From the NCBI GenBank assembly GCA_963643165.1, contig CAVIJD010000007.1:12216-76215 (forward strand): a DNA stretch of 64,000 bases, given 5' to 3'. Made by a program: the position numbers and the translations under genes. Every line of letters starts with the position of its first letter. Position 1 is the stretch's first letter. This DNA is from F23-D06 sp963643165 (GTDB taxonomy: Bacteria > Bacteroidota > Bacteroidia > Bacteroidales > WCHB1-69). Under the pieces are notes generated by a model. That model did no database searches and was not told the DNA's origin. It saw only the letters and a list, made by a program, of their open reading frames with translations. Shown here piece after piece: positions 49,487 to 59,484 of the stretch.

Positions 49487-51229
49487 TTACTTTGACTCGA
49501 TGTTTTTGCCGCAGTCATTCACAATCATTTTGTACCACTCGTCGCGGTAGCGCGGCTGATCCGGAAATTCGCACTGCGGAACCGTTGTTCCGGTAACTTT
49601 GAACTTTCCGTTCTCTTCTTTCTTCACATTGCCGTCATTATATTTCACCAAAAGGTAAATGAAGAGGTCGTTCCAATCTTTGCAGACATTGCGCGAAGCC
49701 TGTGCCGAATATGCGTTGAGGTCTTGGCGGGCCTTGCCAGGGTTGCTGTTGCAGAGCGTCTTCATCTGGTCTGTCATGTCATCGATGTCTTTCAGGAATT
49801 TGGTTTCCCAGTAAGCCTGTTTGTCGTTCACATGTTTAATCATGTCACAATAACGGGAATAGACGAAGTTGCTGACTTTAGTAAAAGTCCAGAAGGCAGC
49901 CGTGTTAGAGTATTCCGTCATAGAGCCATTGCCCTCGGCAAATTCCATCGGGATTTGGTCAATGCCGCAAAACATGGGCACATAGCATGAGGAAGCGGCA
50001 TCATCAACGCCGAACCAGAAAATGCCGCCAAACCAGTCGGGCAGCCAACTGCGACATTGAGCCACAAAGGAGAAGCCCGTCTGTTGCGTAGCGGTAGCCC
50101 TTTCGTGCAGGTATTCTTTGCCGTTCAGGTCCCAGTTCATCGGGCGCCAGCGGTAGGGGCATTTGAACGGGCCGGCGCCGAGGTCGTTGGTCATGTCCAT
50201 CGTGGTACCTTCGTAATGGTCGCGCATGGCTGCCATCATAAAGCGGGCGTCAATCTTGCTCTTGTCGGCGGGTTTCACCCACAGCGGGAAGCGGTGCGAG
50301 AGATTGTCGCCACGGGCATAGTCCTCATACTGAGCCATTTCAGTGGGGTTGCAACGGTTAAAGAAAGCCCACACGCGAGCTTCGCAGCCACGGGCGCCGC
50401 CGAACGTGATAGGGTTATAGGCGTCGCAGAAACTGAACTGGGCATCGGGTGCGTCTTTCGGGTAAAGGCCTTTGAGTTTGGCAAAAGAGACAACATCGTA
50501 GGCATAGACGGTTTCTACCGTAGGCAAGAAAATCTTGTTCAGTTCCTTGCTGGTGATGGAGGTTTTGCCGTCTCGCAGCGGGAATGTCGTGATGCGCGAC
50601 TGGTTAGCGTGGCCGCTGACATAGCCGTCAGGGATGCGGCGGGCTACCCATACGGCGCCGTTGCTCCAGCCTTTCACGACTTTGCCTTTGGCATCAACCA
50701 TCTTCTCGCCTTTGCCGATGAGGTCCATAACCCAAGCCTCGTTAGGGTCAACGATGGAGAATGACTCGCCCTCGCTGGCATAGCCGTAAGTGTCCAGCAA
50801 TTCTGCCATCACCTTGATGGCTTCACGGGCGTTCTTGGCGCGCTGCAGCGTAATGTAGATCAGGGAACCATAGTCGATGAGGCCTTGTCCGTGCATCAAT
50901 TCCTCAATGCCGCCGTAGGTGGTTTCGCCAATGGCTAACTGCCATTCGTTCATGTTGCCCACAACAGAGTAGGTGTGAGACACTTGCGGAATCTGCCCCA
51001 GCAGTTTGCCCGTATCCCATTCCACAATGTCCATCATGGCTCCGGCAGGATAGTCCTTGGCGGGGCGGTAATAGAGTTCGCCGTACAGGGTGTGCGAGTC
51101 GGCGGCGTAAGTCAGGAAACAGGAGCCGTCTTTGCTGGCGCCTTTCGTGACGATGAAATTAGTGCATGCCAGTGCCGAACCTACGGCCATAAGGCAGCAC
51201 AATACAGATAGTAAAAATGCTTTTTTCAT
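49487..51229 (-). CDS. C69 family secreted dipeptidase
   Basis: 580 residues. The signal peptide MKKAFLLSVLCCLMAVGSALA is followed at once by CTNFIVTKGASKDGS. Cys22 is the N-terminal nucleophile exposed by cleavage, as in Ntn-hydrolase dipeptidases (PepD/peptidase U34). Conserved family pieces include FLTYAADSHTLYGELYYRP, VGNMNEWQLAIGETTYGG and EGESFSIVDPNEAWVMDLIG. It likely trims dipeptides in the periplasm or outside the cell, fitting amino-acid fermentation. Single gene, convergent with nfnAB; no clear -7 box. Confidence 0.93.
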   Translation of the reverse strand: MKKAFLLSVLCCLMAVGSALACTNFIVTKGASKDGSCFLTYAADSHTLYGELYYRPAKDYPAGAMMDIVEWDTGKLLGQIPQVSHTYSVVGNMNEWQLAIGETTYGGIEELMHGQGLIDYGSLIYITLQRAKNAREAIKVMAELLDTYGYASEGESFSIVDPNEAWVMDLIGKGEKMVDAKGKVVKGWSNGAVWVARRIPDGYVSGHANQSRITTFPLRDGKTSITSKELNKIFLPTVETVYAYDVVSFAKLKGLYPKDAPDAQFSFCDAYNPITFGGARGCEARVWAFFNRCNPTEMAQYEDYARGDNLSHRFPLWVKPADKSKIDARFMMAAMRDHYEGTTMDMTNDLGAGPFKCPYRWRPMNWDLNGKEYLHERATATQQTGFSFVAQCRSWLPDWFGGIFWFGVDDAASSCYVPMFCGIDQIPMEFAEGNGSMTEYSNTAAFWTFTKVSNFVYSRYCDMIKHVNDKQAYWETKFLKDIDDMTDQMKTLCNSNPGKARQDLNAYSAQASRNVCKDWNDLFIYLLVKYNDGNVKKEENGKFKVTGTTVPQCEFPDQPRYRDEWYKMIVNDCGKNIESK

Positions 51230-51265
51230 ACTTATTTAATTGTTGATTTGATGCTTTTGCTGCGG

Positions 51266-53113
51266 TTATCTCTTTTTCTTTGTCTTTTTCAATGGCTCAT
51301 TGCCGAAAGAGTAGGAAATGCCGGCCATCACATTGATGCCGAAGTTGTTGAATGCGTAATACTTGGAGGCATACTGGCAACCTATGTTGTTGACGGCAGC
51401 CCAGGCGGTGAACTGTTTGGTTATGAGGTATTCAAATCCGATGCCGAAGTTAAGTATCGGCTTCACCTCTCTTTTGCCGTCGTCGTTTTTCTTAAGGTCG
51501 TTTTCGGCACGATACGAGGCTATGTAGGTGTTCCCGTTCTCGTCGTTGGCGGTCTGCGGCACCAGTGCCCACCGGCCAAAGCCTACTTGCGCGTTCAAAT
51601 CAAACACAAACTTATGATTGAGAATGTAGCGGCCGTCGAAACCGATGGTCCACGACGGTTTGTACCACGCATGTTCGGGGTGCTCGGTGCCGTTGTTGAA
51701 ATAATAGCCGTTGTATCCCGCATTGAGATTCAGCAGCAGGTGGTCAACGGTTTCCCAACTCAAGTTGGCGCAAACGTTCAGCACGCTTGCCTTTTCAGCG
51801 TAAGTGACATCAAACTGGTTTTTCAGCAGGCTGTTGGTGTCGAGCACGAAGAAAGGAAGGTCGCGCACATACGAATAGCGGGCCGAGATGTGGTAATTCA
51901 GTTTCTTGACGATGTTGCCCTTGATGCCGCCGTATATGCTCACCTGTGTTTTTGAAAAACGCAGGCTGTCAAGGTTTGGTTTCACGTAAGGGTTCTCGTA
52001 GAGGAGGTCCCGCAAGGAATTGTATTCCGATTTTCCATCTACGCCGGCATAAAGGCTCAGCAGTCCGCGCACAAGCCCCAACTGCAGTTCGGCTATGGGA
52101 TAGACCGGACATTGGGCTTTGCCGTTCGACACGATGACGGGCACGCCGACACCGGCCAAGATGTGGTACTCTTTTATGGTGAAATTCATCGTTGGGCGGA
52201 ACTCCATCTTGAAAGCGTTGTCCGCCCTCCTGACGGTTCGGGGGTTGTTGACCTCTGTGCCGATGACGGTAGAGTCGCCCCACGTGTTGTTGTGATAGTC
52301 AAAATTGAAGTCCAGTTGGTAGTGCTGGTATCCAGAGATTTTCAGAAACCGGGTGTCGTATGCCACAAAAGCGTCCACTCCGGCAGTGTGTTCCATATCC
52401 TTGTGGCGAGTATGGATAAAGTCGTAATGCAGCCGCACGTCCTCTTTCACCCGTTTGTCTTCAACCGTGTAATTGGAGCGGATGCCGGCGTTGAAGTAAA
52501 CGTGGTGGAAACTGTTGCGGATGCTGTCGCGGTAACTTTTCTCATAATAGGAAGAATCGATGCCCCAATTTTTGTTGTATCCGTAAAGATTGGCCAGTTC
52601 GTGGTTATAGCCGACGGAGGAGTAGAAAGTATAGTTCTTGAAATATCTGTTCAAGAAAAGATGTGTACGGGTGTCGCTTGTGGGGGCGTACGCGTATTGT
52701 TTCTGTGTTTTCCCGATAGGCTCTGCCCAAGAGGAGAAATGATGGAAGTTGAGCCCGTAAGAGAACTTGCTGTTGCGGGTGTTGTGTACCGACAGTTCGG
52801 CGAGCGGCGTTATCGGGTATCCGAACCCTACTTTGAGGTAGTTGCGGTAATAGCGCTCTTGAAACTCAGGGTTGAGTTTGCTGACATCGATACGGGTCGG
52901 CGAGAACGTGAGCTCTGGTTTTTGCGGTGAGATGGTGTATTTGAAGACCACCTTTTCGTGGACCGTGTCCACGATGTCCGCCTGCCGGTTTATCTTTGAG
53001 GCATTCGTCAACTTGGGCACATAGTTGATGAGCAGATGTGCCGAGTCCACACTTTGGGCCCGGAGGGCGGCTGCGCAGGTCAGGGCAACGGCCAACAAAA
53101 CGATGCGGTTCAT
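51266..53113 (-). CDS. Outer-membrane beta-barrel protein (TonB-receptor-like, no plug)
   Basis: About 615 residues from ATG 53113, chosen because MNRIVLLAVALTCAAALRAQ is a good signal peptide; ATG 53149 would add 12 residues. The body is rich in alternating aromatic/polar strands (TFYSSVGYNHELANLYGYN, FDYHNNTWGDSTVIG) and ends in a barrel strand (NVMAGISYSFGNEPLKKTKK). No plug domain or TonB box is visible, so it may be a porin-like barrel. It directly follows the large TPR gene, 53 bases apart, a pairing often kept in Bacteroidales. The two could work together in envelope biogenesis. Confidence 0.7.
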   Translation of the reverse strand: MNRIVLLAVALTCAAALRAQSVDSAHLLINYVPKLTNASKINRQADIVDTVHEKVVFKYTISPQKPELTFSPTRIDVSKLNPEFQERYYRNYLKVGFGYPITPLAELSVHNTRNSKFSYGLNFHHFSSWAEPIGKTQKQYAYAPTSDTRTHLFLNRYFKNYTFYSSVGYNHELANLYGYNKNWGIDSSYYEKSYRDSIRNSFHHVYFNAGIRSNYTVEDKRVKEDVRLHYDFIHTRHKDMEHTAGVDAFVAYDTRFLKISGYQHYQLDFNFDYHNNTWGDSTVIGTEVNNPRTVRRADNAFKMEFRPTMNFTIKEYHILAGVGVPVIVSNGKAQCPVYPIAELQLGLVRGLLSLYAGVDGKSEYNSLRDLLYENPYVKPNLDSLRFSKTQVSIYGGIKGNIVKKLNYHISARYSYVRDLPFFVLDTNSLLKNQFDVTYAEKASVLNVCANLSWETVDHLLLNLNAGYNGYYFNNGTEHPEHAWYKPSWTIGFDGRYILNHKFVFDLNAQVGFGRWALVPQTANDENGNTYIASYRAENDLKKNDDGKREVKPILNFGIGFEYLITKQFTAWAAVNNIGCQYASKYYAFNNFGINVMAGISYSFGNEPLKKTKKKR

Positions 53114-53166
53114 GTTTCGGGTATGAATTATCTTGGCGTTATTATTCATTGCTTCGGTCTTGAAAA

Positions 53167-56100
53167 TCAGTTTGAAGATGAGTTGTTTTCCAATGCGTCT
53201 ATCGCTGCGATCTTTTCCTGTGCCTCTTTTACGAGGTCATCGCCTTTGTAGTTGTCAACGATGCTCTGGTAGGTGTGTCGTGCCTGGAAATAGTTGCCGC
53301 GTTCCTTGTAAAGGTCCCCATAAAGGATAAAGGTCTTGGCATACCAGTATTCTGAGGAGTAGTTGCTGCCCAAGATGGCCTGTATCTTTGTCTCGCAGTC
53401 ATTCTGGTTCCGGTCAACATTCAGAGCCATGTCGGCGAGGTGGAAAGCAGCCTCGGCGCAGAGGTCGTTTGTGCCGGCTTTGGCAAGTTTTTCATAGCAG
53501 CTTTTGGCCGTGGCGTACTCGCCGGTCTCCTTTGCGGAATTGCCCGCAATCAGGAGCGCCTCCTGCATAAGCTCAGCGTCCGCGTGTGTGCTGTTGACGA
53601 TGTTCATGGCACTGTTGAGCGACTGGCGGTATCTTTTCAGGAAATAGGCGCAACGCATAGACCCGTTGTTGGCAAACTGTATTTCGTCCTCTTCTGTGGT
53701 GTTTTCAAGCAGTTTGCTGAAATAAGCCAACGCTTTTTCGTATTCTTGGTCGTTGTAAAGAATGGAGGCGGCCTTGTGAAGGGCTGTCACATTGTACTCG
53801 GTACGATAGTTTTTGATGATGGCTTCGTAGTCAACAAGGGCTTCCTGGTAGTTTTTCTGTCCATACTCGCACTCTGCTTTGAAGAAATGGGCTTTGGCGG
53901 CGAAAGAGCCGTTGGGGAACTGGCGGAGATAGTCGTTGCATGCCTTGATGGAGGCTTGGCAGTCGCCCCGGTTGTACTTTGTCTCGGCCGACTTGAAAGC
54001 AATCGAGTCTTGTCTGTCGGCGGAGATGTTCATGTTCTTGGTGCGCACATAGTCGAAGAACTCTCCGGTAGAGCCCTCTTCGGTATAGATGTTCTCGAGG
54101 TTTGCCAAAGCATCTTTTGCCTCTTGCGAGCCAGGGTAGGTCTCGACCACGTATTTGTATGTGGAGATGGCCAACTGGCTGTTGTCGCTGTTCAGATAAG
54201 CCTGGGCCAAACGTGTATGCACCTGACGAATGTACTGGCTTTTAGGATGTTTGCGGATGAAGTCTTTGTAGGCAGAAATGGCATGGGCATAGTCGTTCTG
54301 TGTATGGTAGGTGACGGCCAGGTCATACTCCACGTCATCGATATAAGCAGACTTCGGGCAGGTGTTGACAAATTTCTCCAGGGTTTGGATTTTCTTGGCA
54401 TTGTTCTTTTGGTAGCCGTAGCATTTGGAGAGTTGGTACAGGGCATAGTCGGCATTGCTTTCGCCCATCTGTTCGCATTGTTCGTAGTATTTAATGGCCG
54501 AACGGAGGTCTTGCTGCATGAAGTAGCAGTCGGCGAGGCGTGCCGTTGCGTCCGCGCGCATCGCCGGTTCTTGGGCTTGCGCGGCGTTCAGGTACTTCTT
54601 GAAATAGTCGGCGGCGTCGCGGTAGCGTTTGATCTTGAGGGCGGCATAGCCGAGCGTGTAGTTGGATTCAACGTAAAACTCGTTCTTTTCGGCATTGGCG
54701 GCGCGCTGGTAGGTCTGCAGCGCGTAGTAGGCGTCGCGGTACTGCTCGTTGCGGTATTGGGTTTCGCCTTTCCAATAGAGCGCGTTGAGGTTGATGTCCT
54801 TGTCTGCCGGTGCGGAGAGCGTCTTGGCCAGCATCTGCAGTGCCTCTTTGTGTTTGCGGTTGTTTATCAGTTCCAACGAACGGAAATAGGTGCAACGCTG
54901 GTAGGCTTTCAGAATGTCCGGGTTTTTGGTGCTCAATTGCTCTATGGAAGTAATGGCGGCCTGGTAGTTCTGGGTTGAAAGGTAGATCTGCGACAGGTAC
55001 GAGGAGGCCTCGTTGCTGCGCGTTGAGTTCGGATAGGTGTTGATATAGTCCTCCAAGGCCTGAATGGCGTTGTTGAAAGGACTCTTTGAGATCTCGTACT
55101 GCAACTTGGCATAATTGTACAGCGCATCCTCTTTCACCTCTTTGTCAAAATCATACTTTGCCGCCTGCCTGAAGCTCTGCGAGGCCAAAACCGACTGGTT
55201 TGTCTTCAGATAGCAGTCCGCAAGGAGATAATAACTGTTTTGCGTCATCAAGTCGGGCTGTTTGTCGTCTATCGCCTTGGAAAACAACTCTATCGCTTTC
55301 GTATAATTCTGTTCCCGATAATAAGTGAACCCCGCGGCAAAGAAATCGTTGCGTTCCATCTCTACTTTGTCGGAAGCCAGCAGTTTGTCGAAGTTGTTGG
55401 CGGCAGGTTCATAGTCGTTCAGGTTATACTGAGAGAGTGCCACGCAGCGCAAAATCTGGAGTTGTCCCACGTCATTGGCGTTCGTCATAGCGGGGGCGGT
55501 GGCGAGAACTTCCTCATAGCGGCCCTGCTTGAAATAAATCTGCACCAAGAAATTGCGCACCTCCGACTTGAACTCGGGCTCATCTTTCAGAAGCAGGAAA
55601 TCTTCCAGCGCCGACTCGTACTGCCCGTCCATATAGGCCATATAGGCCAGGTAATAAATCGAGCGCAACTGATAGGGGCCTTGCTCCTCGCGGGCTTTCA
55701 TAAACAGCGACTTCGCCTGGTCATAGTCGCCCGTCATAAAATAGGCATAGCCTTTCTTGAAACGGTATTCAGCAATATTCTCGGGCTGTATTTCATTGAC
55801 TAACAATTCATCAAACTGAAGAATAGCCTTTTTCCATTGTTTACGGCTGAAATAATAACGGCCGAGGTAAAAGCGGGCTTCATTCACAAAAGTGTGGACA
55901 GGATAGCGGTCAATGAAAGCGTGCAGCAGGAAGGCGGCATCCTGGTTGTCCAGTTTCGCGGCGCAAACGCCCATGTAGAAAAAAGAGTTCGTCTTCAGAT
56001 CCTGCTGGATGTCTTCGGTGTTGTCATAGACATATTTGAAATATTGCTGGGCAGAACCGTATTTCTCCTTGTTGAACAAGTCCATAGCTGTTTTGAACTC

Positions 56101-56202
56101 ATAGCGGGGCGACTCGAAATTGACCGTGCGCTGCGCTATGGCCGGTAACAGGCTGCAGGACAGGAGAAGCGTTGCCAACAGACTTTTTTTCAATGTTTTC
56201 AT
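53167..56202 (-). CDS. Large secreted tetratricopeptide repeat protein
   Basis: 1011 residues from ATG 56202. Signal peptide MKTLKKSLLATLLLSCSLLPAIAQ, then almost entirely TPR units. Examples are GSAQQYFKYVYDNTEDIQQD, AEYRFKKGYAYFMTGDYDQA, AISAYKDFIRKHPKSQYIRQ and AKDALANLENIYTEEGSTGE. More than twenty helix pairs can be counted roughly. No enzymatic domain is seen. The protein is probably periplasmic and a scaffold for an outer-membrane partner, the barrel protein encoded next. ATG 56235 would add a hydrophobic stretch and is less likely. Confidence 0.85.
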   Translation of the reverse strand: MKTLKKSLLATLLLSCSLLPAIAQRTVNFESPRYEFKTAMDLFNKEKYGSAQQYFKYVYDNTEDIQQDLKTNSFFYMGVCAAKLDNQDAAFLLHAFIDRYPVHTFVNEARFYLGRYYFSRKQWKKAILQFDELLVNEIQPENIAEYRFKKGYAYFMTGDYDQAKSLFMKAREEQGPYQLRSIYYLAYMAYMDGQYESALEDFLLLKDEPEFKSEVRNFLVQIYFKQGRYEEVLATAPAMTNANDVGQLQILRCVALSQYNLNDYEPAANNFDKLLASDKVEMERNDFFAAGFTYYREQNYTKAIELFSKAIDDKQPDLMTQNSYYLLADCYLKTNQSVLASQSFRQAAKYDFDKEVKEDALYNYAKLQYEISKSPFNNAIQALEDYINTYPNSTRSNEASSYLSQIYLSTQNYQAAITSIEQLSTKNPDILKAYQRCTYFRSLELINNRKHKEALQMLAKTLSAPADKDINLNALYWKGETQYRNEQYRDAYYALQTYQRAANAEKNEFYVESNYTLGYAALKIKRYRDAADYFKKYLNAAQAQEPAMRADATARLADCYFMQQDLRSAIKYYEQCEQMGESNADYALYQLSKCYGYQKNNAKKIQTLEKFVNTCPKSAYIDDVEYDLAVTYHTQNDYAHAISAYKDFIRKHPKSQYIRQVHTRLAQAYLNSDNSQLAISTYKYVVETYPGSQEAKDALANLENIYTEEGSTGEFFDYVRTKNMNISADRQDSIAFKSAETKYNRGDCQASIKACNDYLRQFPNGSFAAKAHFFKAECEYGQKNYQEALVDYEAIIKNYRTEYNVTALHKAASILYNDQEYEKALAYFSKLLENTTEEDEIQFANNGSMRCAYFLKRYRQSLNSAMNIVNSTHADAELMQEALLIAGNSAKETGEYATAKSCYEKLAKAGTNDLCAEAAFHLADMALNVDRNQNDCETKIQAILGSNYSSEYWYAKTFILYGDLYKERGNYFQARHTYQSIVDNYKGDDLVKEAQEKIAAIDALENNSSSN

Positions 56203-56240
56203 ACAAATGATAATTAATTCAATGATATACAACAAACGAG

Positions 56241-56248
56241 CAAAGGTA
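56241..56248 (-). promoter_or_regulatory. -7 box TACCTTTG (minus strand) for the TPR-barrel pair
   Basis: 38 bases before ATG 56202. Confidence 0.6.
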
Positions 56249-56340
56249 AAAAAAAAGTATATCGTCTTTTCTTGTAAAAAGTAGAAATGTAAACAGGTCT
56301 TTTTTGATAATTGCAGGCCAAAAGAGAGGCTGTTTTGTAC

Positions 56341-56348
56341 TATCTTTG
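56341..56348 (+). promoter_or_regulatory. -7 box TATCTTTG for the nucleotide-kinase-like gene
   Basis: 21 bases before ATG 56370, divergent from the TPR promoter 93 bases away. Confidence 0.6.
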
Positions 56349-56369
56349 CGACCTGAAAAACAACGGAAC

Positions 56370-56930
56370 ATGAACATTATCGGCATTACGGGCACATTAG
56401 GCGCCGGAAAGGGCACCATCGTTGACTATCTGGTTGAGCACTACGGTTATGAGCACTATTCGGTGCGCAAATATCTCATAGAGGAGGCCAAGCGGCGCAA
56501 TATGGAGGTGAACCGCGACACATTCGTGGTGGTGGCCAACGACTTGCGCAATTCGCACTCCCCCTCTTTCATCATCGATGAATTGTACCGGCAGGCTGAA
56601 CAGGCGGGCAAGAACGCCATCATCGAAAGCATCCGTACCCCCGGAGAGGTGCTGTCGCTCAGAAAAAACGGTCATTTTACCCTTTTCGCCATCGATGCAG
56701 ACCCTAAAATACGCTACCAAAGAATAGTAGGACGGAATTCCGAAACCGACCACATATCCTACGAGACTTTCCTCGAAAACGAATTGCGCGAGATGTCCTC
56801 CTCGGACCCGAACCACCAAAACGTCGGAAAATGTATGGAAATGGCCGACTTTGTCTTTTATAACAATGGGGATTTCAACGACTTATATACACAATTGGAG
56901 CCTGTTTTATTCAAATTGTCTTGTTCATAA
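56370..56930 (+). CDS. P-loop nucleotide kinase-like protein
   Basis: 186 residues from ATG 56370 (MNIIGITGTLGAGKGTIVDYL). Walker A GTLGAGKGT is typical of nucleotide and dephospho-CoA kinases. VRKYLIEEAKRRNMEVNRDT and IIESIRTPGEVLSLRKN form the substrate side and SAM-like lid region. It resembles the archaeal/Bacteroidota group annotated as dephospho-CoA kinase-like or adenylate kinase-like AAA proteins; substrate unknown. It has its own -7 box and is followed by the OmpA gene. Confidence 0.75.
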   Translation: MNIIGITGTLGAGKGTIVDYLVEHYGYEHYSVRKYLIEEAKRRNMEVNRDTFVVVANDLRNSHSPSFIIDELYRQAEQAGKNAIIESIRTPGEVLSLRKNGHFTLFAIDADPKIRYQRIVGRNSETDHISYETFLENELREMSSSDPNHQNVGKCMEMADFVFYNNGDFNDLYTQLEPVLFKLSCS

Positions 56931-56969
56931 AATTCCTGAAAAAGGGAAGTCCGCGTCCGTCTCAATTAT

Positions 56970-56977
56970 TACCTTTG
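56970..56977 (+). promoter_or_regulatory. -7 box TACCTTTG for the OmpA lipoprotein-mutY-tadA unit
   Basis: 24 bases before ATG 57002. It begins 39 bases after the preceding stop. Confidence 0.6.
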
Positions 56978-57001
56978 CAAAATTTGAATCGTTATTTTGT
57001 G

Positions 57002-57985
57002 ATGAAAAAGACTCTTTTCGCCATCAGCCTTGTTGCCATCGTGGGCTTTTCGGGCTGCGTAACCAAACAGAAATACAATGAATTGCAAAGCCAGTACAAG
57101 AAATGTCAGGATGAACTGACCTTTGCAAACTCCGAGAATGTTGACTATGCCAACGCAAAAAAACAACTCACCTCAAGGGTAGATGCTCTCACCAGGGAGA
57201 CCGAACAGCTGAAGAAGGACACGCTGTCGCTCTCACGCAAACTGCAACATTCGGAACGTGACCTTGCCAAAGCCGCCAAGGATTACGACGACCTGCTCAA
57301 GAATTTTGCAGACATGAACGTCAGCAACCAGACCCAAATGAACGACTTGCTGGGCAACATTGACAAATACAAAGACGAACTTACCGCTAAAGAGGCTTTG
57401 CTCAATGCCCAAAAAGACTCGTTGGAGGAGGCAAGGGCCATCTTGAATGCCAAAGAACAACGGCTGCAAGAGATGCAAGATATCCTCAACCGCAAAGACG
57501 AGGAGGTGAAGTCGCTGAAAGCAAAGGTCAGCGCTGCCCTGAAAGGGTTTGAGGGCAGCGGACTGCAGGTGCAGGAGAAAAACGGCAAAGTATATGTCTC
57601 TATGGAAGACAAACTGCTCTTTGCCTCAGGCAGTTGGAATATCAACGAGAAAGGGCTCAACGCCATCCGGCAGATTGCCCAAGTGCTGGAAACAGAAACG
57701 GAGATCTCCGTGCTCATTGAGGGCCATACCGACAACGTGCCCTACAATGGCAATGGACAGATCAAAGACAATTGGGACCTCAGCGTGATGCGCGCCACCT
57801 CGGTGGTGAAAGCGATGTTGAAAGACAGCGACATAGACCCCGTAAGGCTTTCGGCCTCAGGACGCAGCGAGTATCTGCCCATCGACAGCGAAGATACGCC
57901 TGCCGCCCGTGCCAAAAACCGCAGGACGGAAATTATCCTCACGCCCAACCTGGACAAGCTTTTCGAGCTTATTCAAAACAATTGA
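57002..57985 (+). CDS. OmpA family lipoprotein with coiled coil
   Basis: 327 residues from ATG 57002. Signal peptide and lipobox MKKTLFAISLVAIVGFSGC place the lipidated Cys at 19. Residues ~25-195 are a continuous coiled coil (ELQSQYKKCQDELTFANSEN, DALTRETEQLKKDTLSLSRK). The C-terminal ~125 residues are an OmpA domain: LLFASGSWNINEKGLNAIRQ, VLIEGHTDNVPYNG and ASGRSEYLPIDSEDTPAARA with the peptidoglycan-binding Asp/Arg pair in NRRTEIILTP. It tethers the outer membrane to peptidoglycan. The ORF read from 56921 would add an unlikely N-terminus. Confidence 0.92.
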   Translation: MKKTLFAISLVAIVGFSGCVTKQKYNELQSQYKKCQDELTFANSENVDYANAKKQLTSRVDALTRETEQLKKDTLSLSRKLQHSERDLAKAAKDYDDLLKNFADMNVSNQTQMNDLLGNIDKYKDELTAKEALLNAQKDSLEEARAILNAKEQRLQEMQDILNRKDEEVKSLKAKVSAALKGFEGSGLQVQEKNGKVYVSMEDKLLFASGSWNINEKGLNAIRQIAQVLETETEISVLIEGHTDNVPYNGNGQIKDNWDLSVMRATSVVKAMLKDSDIDPVRLSASGRSEYLPIDSEDTPAARAKNRRTEIILTPNLDKLFELIQNN

Positions 57986-57993
57986 CCCTCTTC

Positions 57994-58986
57994 ATGTTTG
58001 CCGACCTCCTATTGGCATGGTATGAAGAGAACCGGCGTTCTCTGCCTTGGCGCGGAGAGTCTGACCCTTATAAGATTTGGGTCTCTGAAGTTATACTGCA
58101 ACAGACCCGCGTGCAGCAAGGACTTGACTATTACCTACACTTCATAGAGGCCTTCCCGGACGTGCCGGCGCTTGCTGCCGCCTCAGAGGAGCAGGTGCTC
58201 CGGTTGTGGCAAGGCTTAGGATACTACGCCCGTGCCCGCAATATGCACTGCGCCGCACAGCAAATTATGGAAAACCACCACGGCATCTTCCCCCGCACCT
58301 ACGATGAGATCCGCAATCTCAAAGGCGTGGGCGACTATACCGCCGCGGCCGTGGCTTCCATAGCCTACGGACTGCCTTACCCCGCCGTTGACGGCAATGT
58401 TGTCCGCATCATCAGCCGCATCTTCGGCATCTGCGATGACGTGACACGCCCCAACGTCCGGAAACAAATTACAGACATCTGCGCCCGGATGATGCCGCCG
58501 CAGCAGGCCGGAGTTTTCAATCAAGCCTGCATGGAGTTCGGCGCCGTGTGCTGTACCCCACGGCAACCACGGTGCGCCAACTGCCCCTTTGCGCCCCAGT
58601 GCTATGCCCTCGCTCACCAAATGACCGAAACGCTGCCCATAAAAAACAACACAATGGTTAAAAAGGAGCGTTATTTCCACTATCGGGTTCATCTGTGCCA
58701 ACATAAAACGATAATCGAAAAACGGATCCGGCGCGACATCTGGCAAAACATGTACCAGTTTCCGCTGCTCGAAACGGCTGACAACCGGCCCTTGCCAGGC
58801 GAAAACTGCATAGCTGTTTATCGCGAAGTGCTGACACACCAAATCATTTACGCCCGCTACTACCTGAGGTCACAAGACCATCTGCCGCAACCAGAAGAGA
58901 ACCAATATATTATCCCTGTGCAAGATATCGGTGACTATCCGATGCCTGTACATGCCGTCAACTTCATCAAAGAATTCATTGTGTGA
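57994..58986 (+). CDS. mutY: A/G-specific adenine glycosylase
   Basis: 330 residues from ATG 57994. The DNA glycosylase half has WRGESDPYKIWVSEVILQQT (with MutY Glu), the helix-hairpin-helix LKGVGDYTAAAVASIAYG and catalytic Asp in VDGNVVRIISR. The Fe-S cluster loop CMEFGAVCCTPRQPRCANC...C is intact. The C-terminal ~110 residues are a shortened NUDIX-like domain that recognises 8-oxoguanine. It removes A opposite oxidised G. It starts 8 bases after the OmpA stop and 6 bases before tadA. Confidence 0.95.
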   Translation: MFADLLLAWYEENRRSLPWRGESDPYKIWVSEVILQQTRVQQGLDYYLHFIEAFPDVPALAAASEEQVLRLWQGLGYYARARNMHCAAQQIMENHHGIFPRTYDEIRNLKGVGDYTAAAVASIAYGLPYPAVDGNVVRIISRIFGICDDVTRPNVRKQITDICARMMPPQQAGVFNQACMEFGAVCCTPRQPRCANCPFAPQCYALAHQMTETLPIKNNTMVKKERYFHYRVHLCQHKTIIEKRIRRDIWQNMYQFPLLETADNRPLPGENCIAVYREVLTHQIIYARYYLRSQDHLPQPEENQYIIPVQDIGDYPMPVHAVNFIKEFIV

Positions 58987-58992
58987 ACGAAA

Positions 58993-59439
58993 ATGGAAAC
59001 AGACAAAGACCTTCAATATATGAGAGCCGCCCTTAACGAGGCTATCGATGCCTTTGAAGAGGACGAAGTGCCTGTGGGGGCTGTCGTCGTGCTCAACGAA
59101 ACCGTCATAGCCCGGGGGCACAACCTCACGGAAAAACTGAATGATGCCACTGCCCATGCCGAGATGATGGCCATCACGGCTGCCGCCAACCACCTTGGGG
59201 CAAAATATCTCAAAAACTGCACGCTCTACGTGACCTTGGAGCCTTGTGTCATGTGTGCCGGCGCCATTGCGCACAGCCAACTGTTACGCGTCGTGTATGG
59301 CGCGTCAGACCCCAAAAAGGGATACACTTGCTTCAATTCTGCCATATTGCCTAAAACCGTTGAGGTTAGCGGCGGCGTGATGCAAGAAGAGTGCTCCGCT
59401 TTGCTCAAAAACTATTTCCGTTCAAAACGCAAAAAATAG
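58993..59439 (+). CDS. tadA: tRNA-specific adenosine-34 deaminase
   Basis: 148 residues. Zinc/catalytic motif HAEMMAITAAANHLG (His-Ala-Glu) and TLEPCVMCAGAIAHSQL (P-C-x2-C) are exact. RVVYGASDPKKGYT is the usual third block. TadA makes inosine at the wobble position of tRNA-Arg(ACG). Co-directional with mutY, 6 bases apart. Confidence 0.95.
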   Translation: METDKDLQYMRAALNEAIDAFEEDEVPVGAVVVLNETVIARGHNLTEKLNDATAHAEMMAITAAANHLGAKYLKNCTLYVTLEPCVMCAGAIAHSQLLRVVYGASDPKKGYTCFNSAILPKTVEVSGGVMQEECSALLKNYFRSKRKK

Positions 59440-59484
59440 GGTGCGCAACACCTAAACACATAATAACCTTTAAAATCTGTCAAC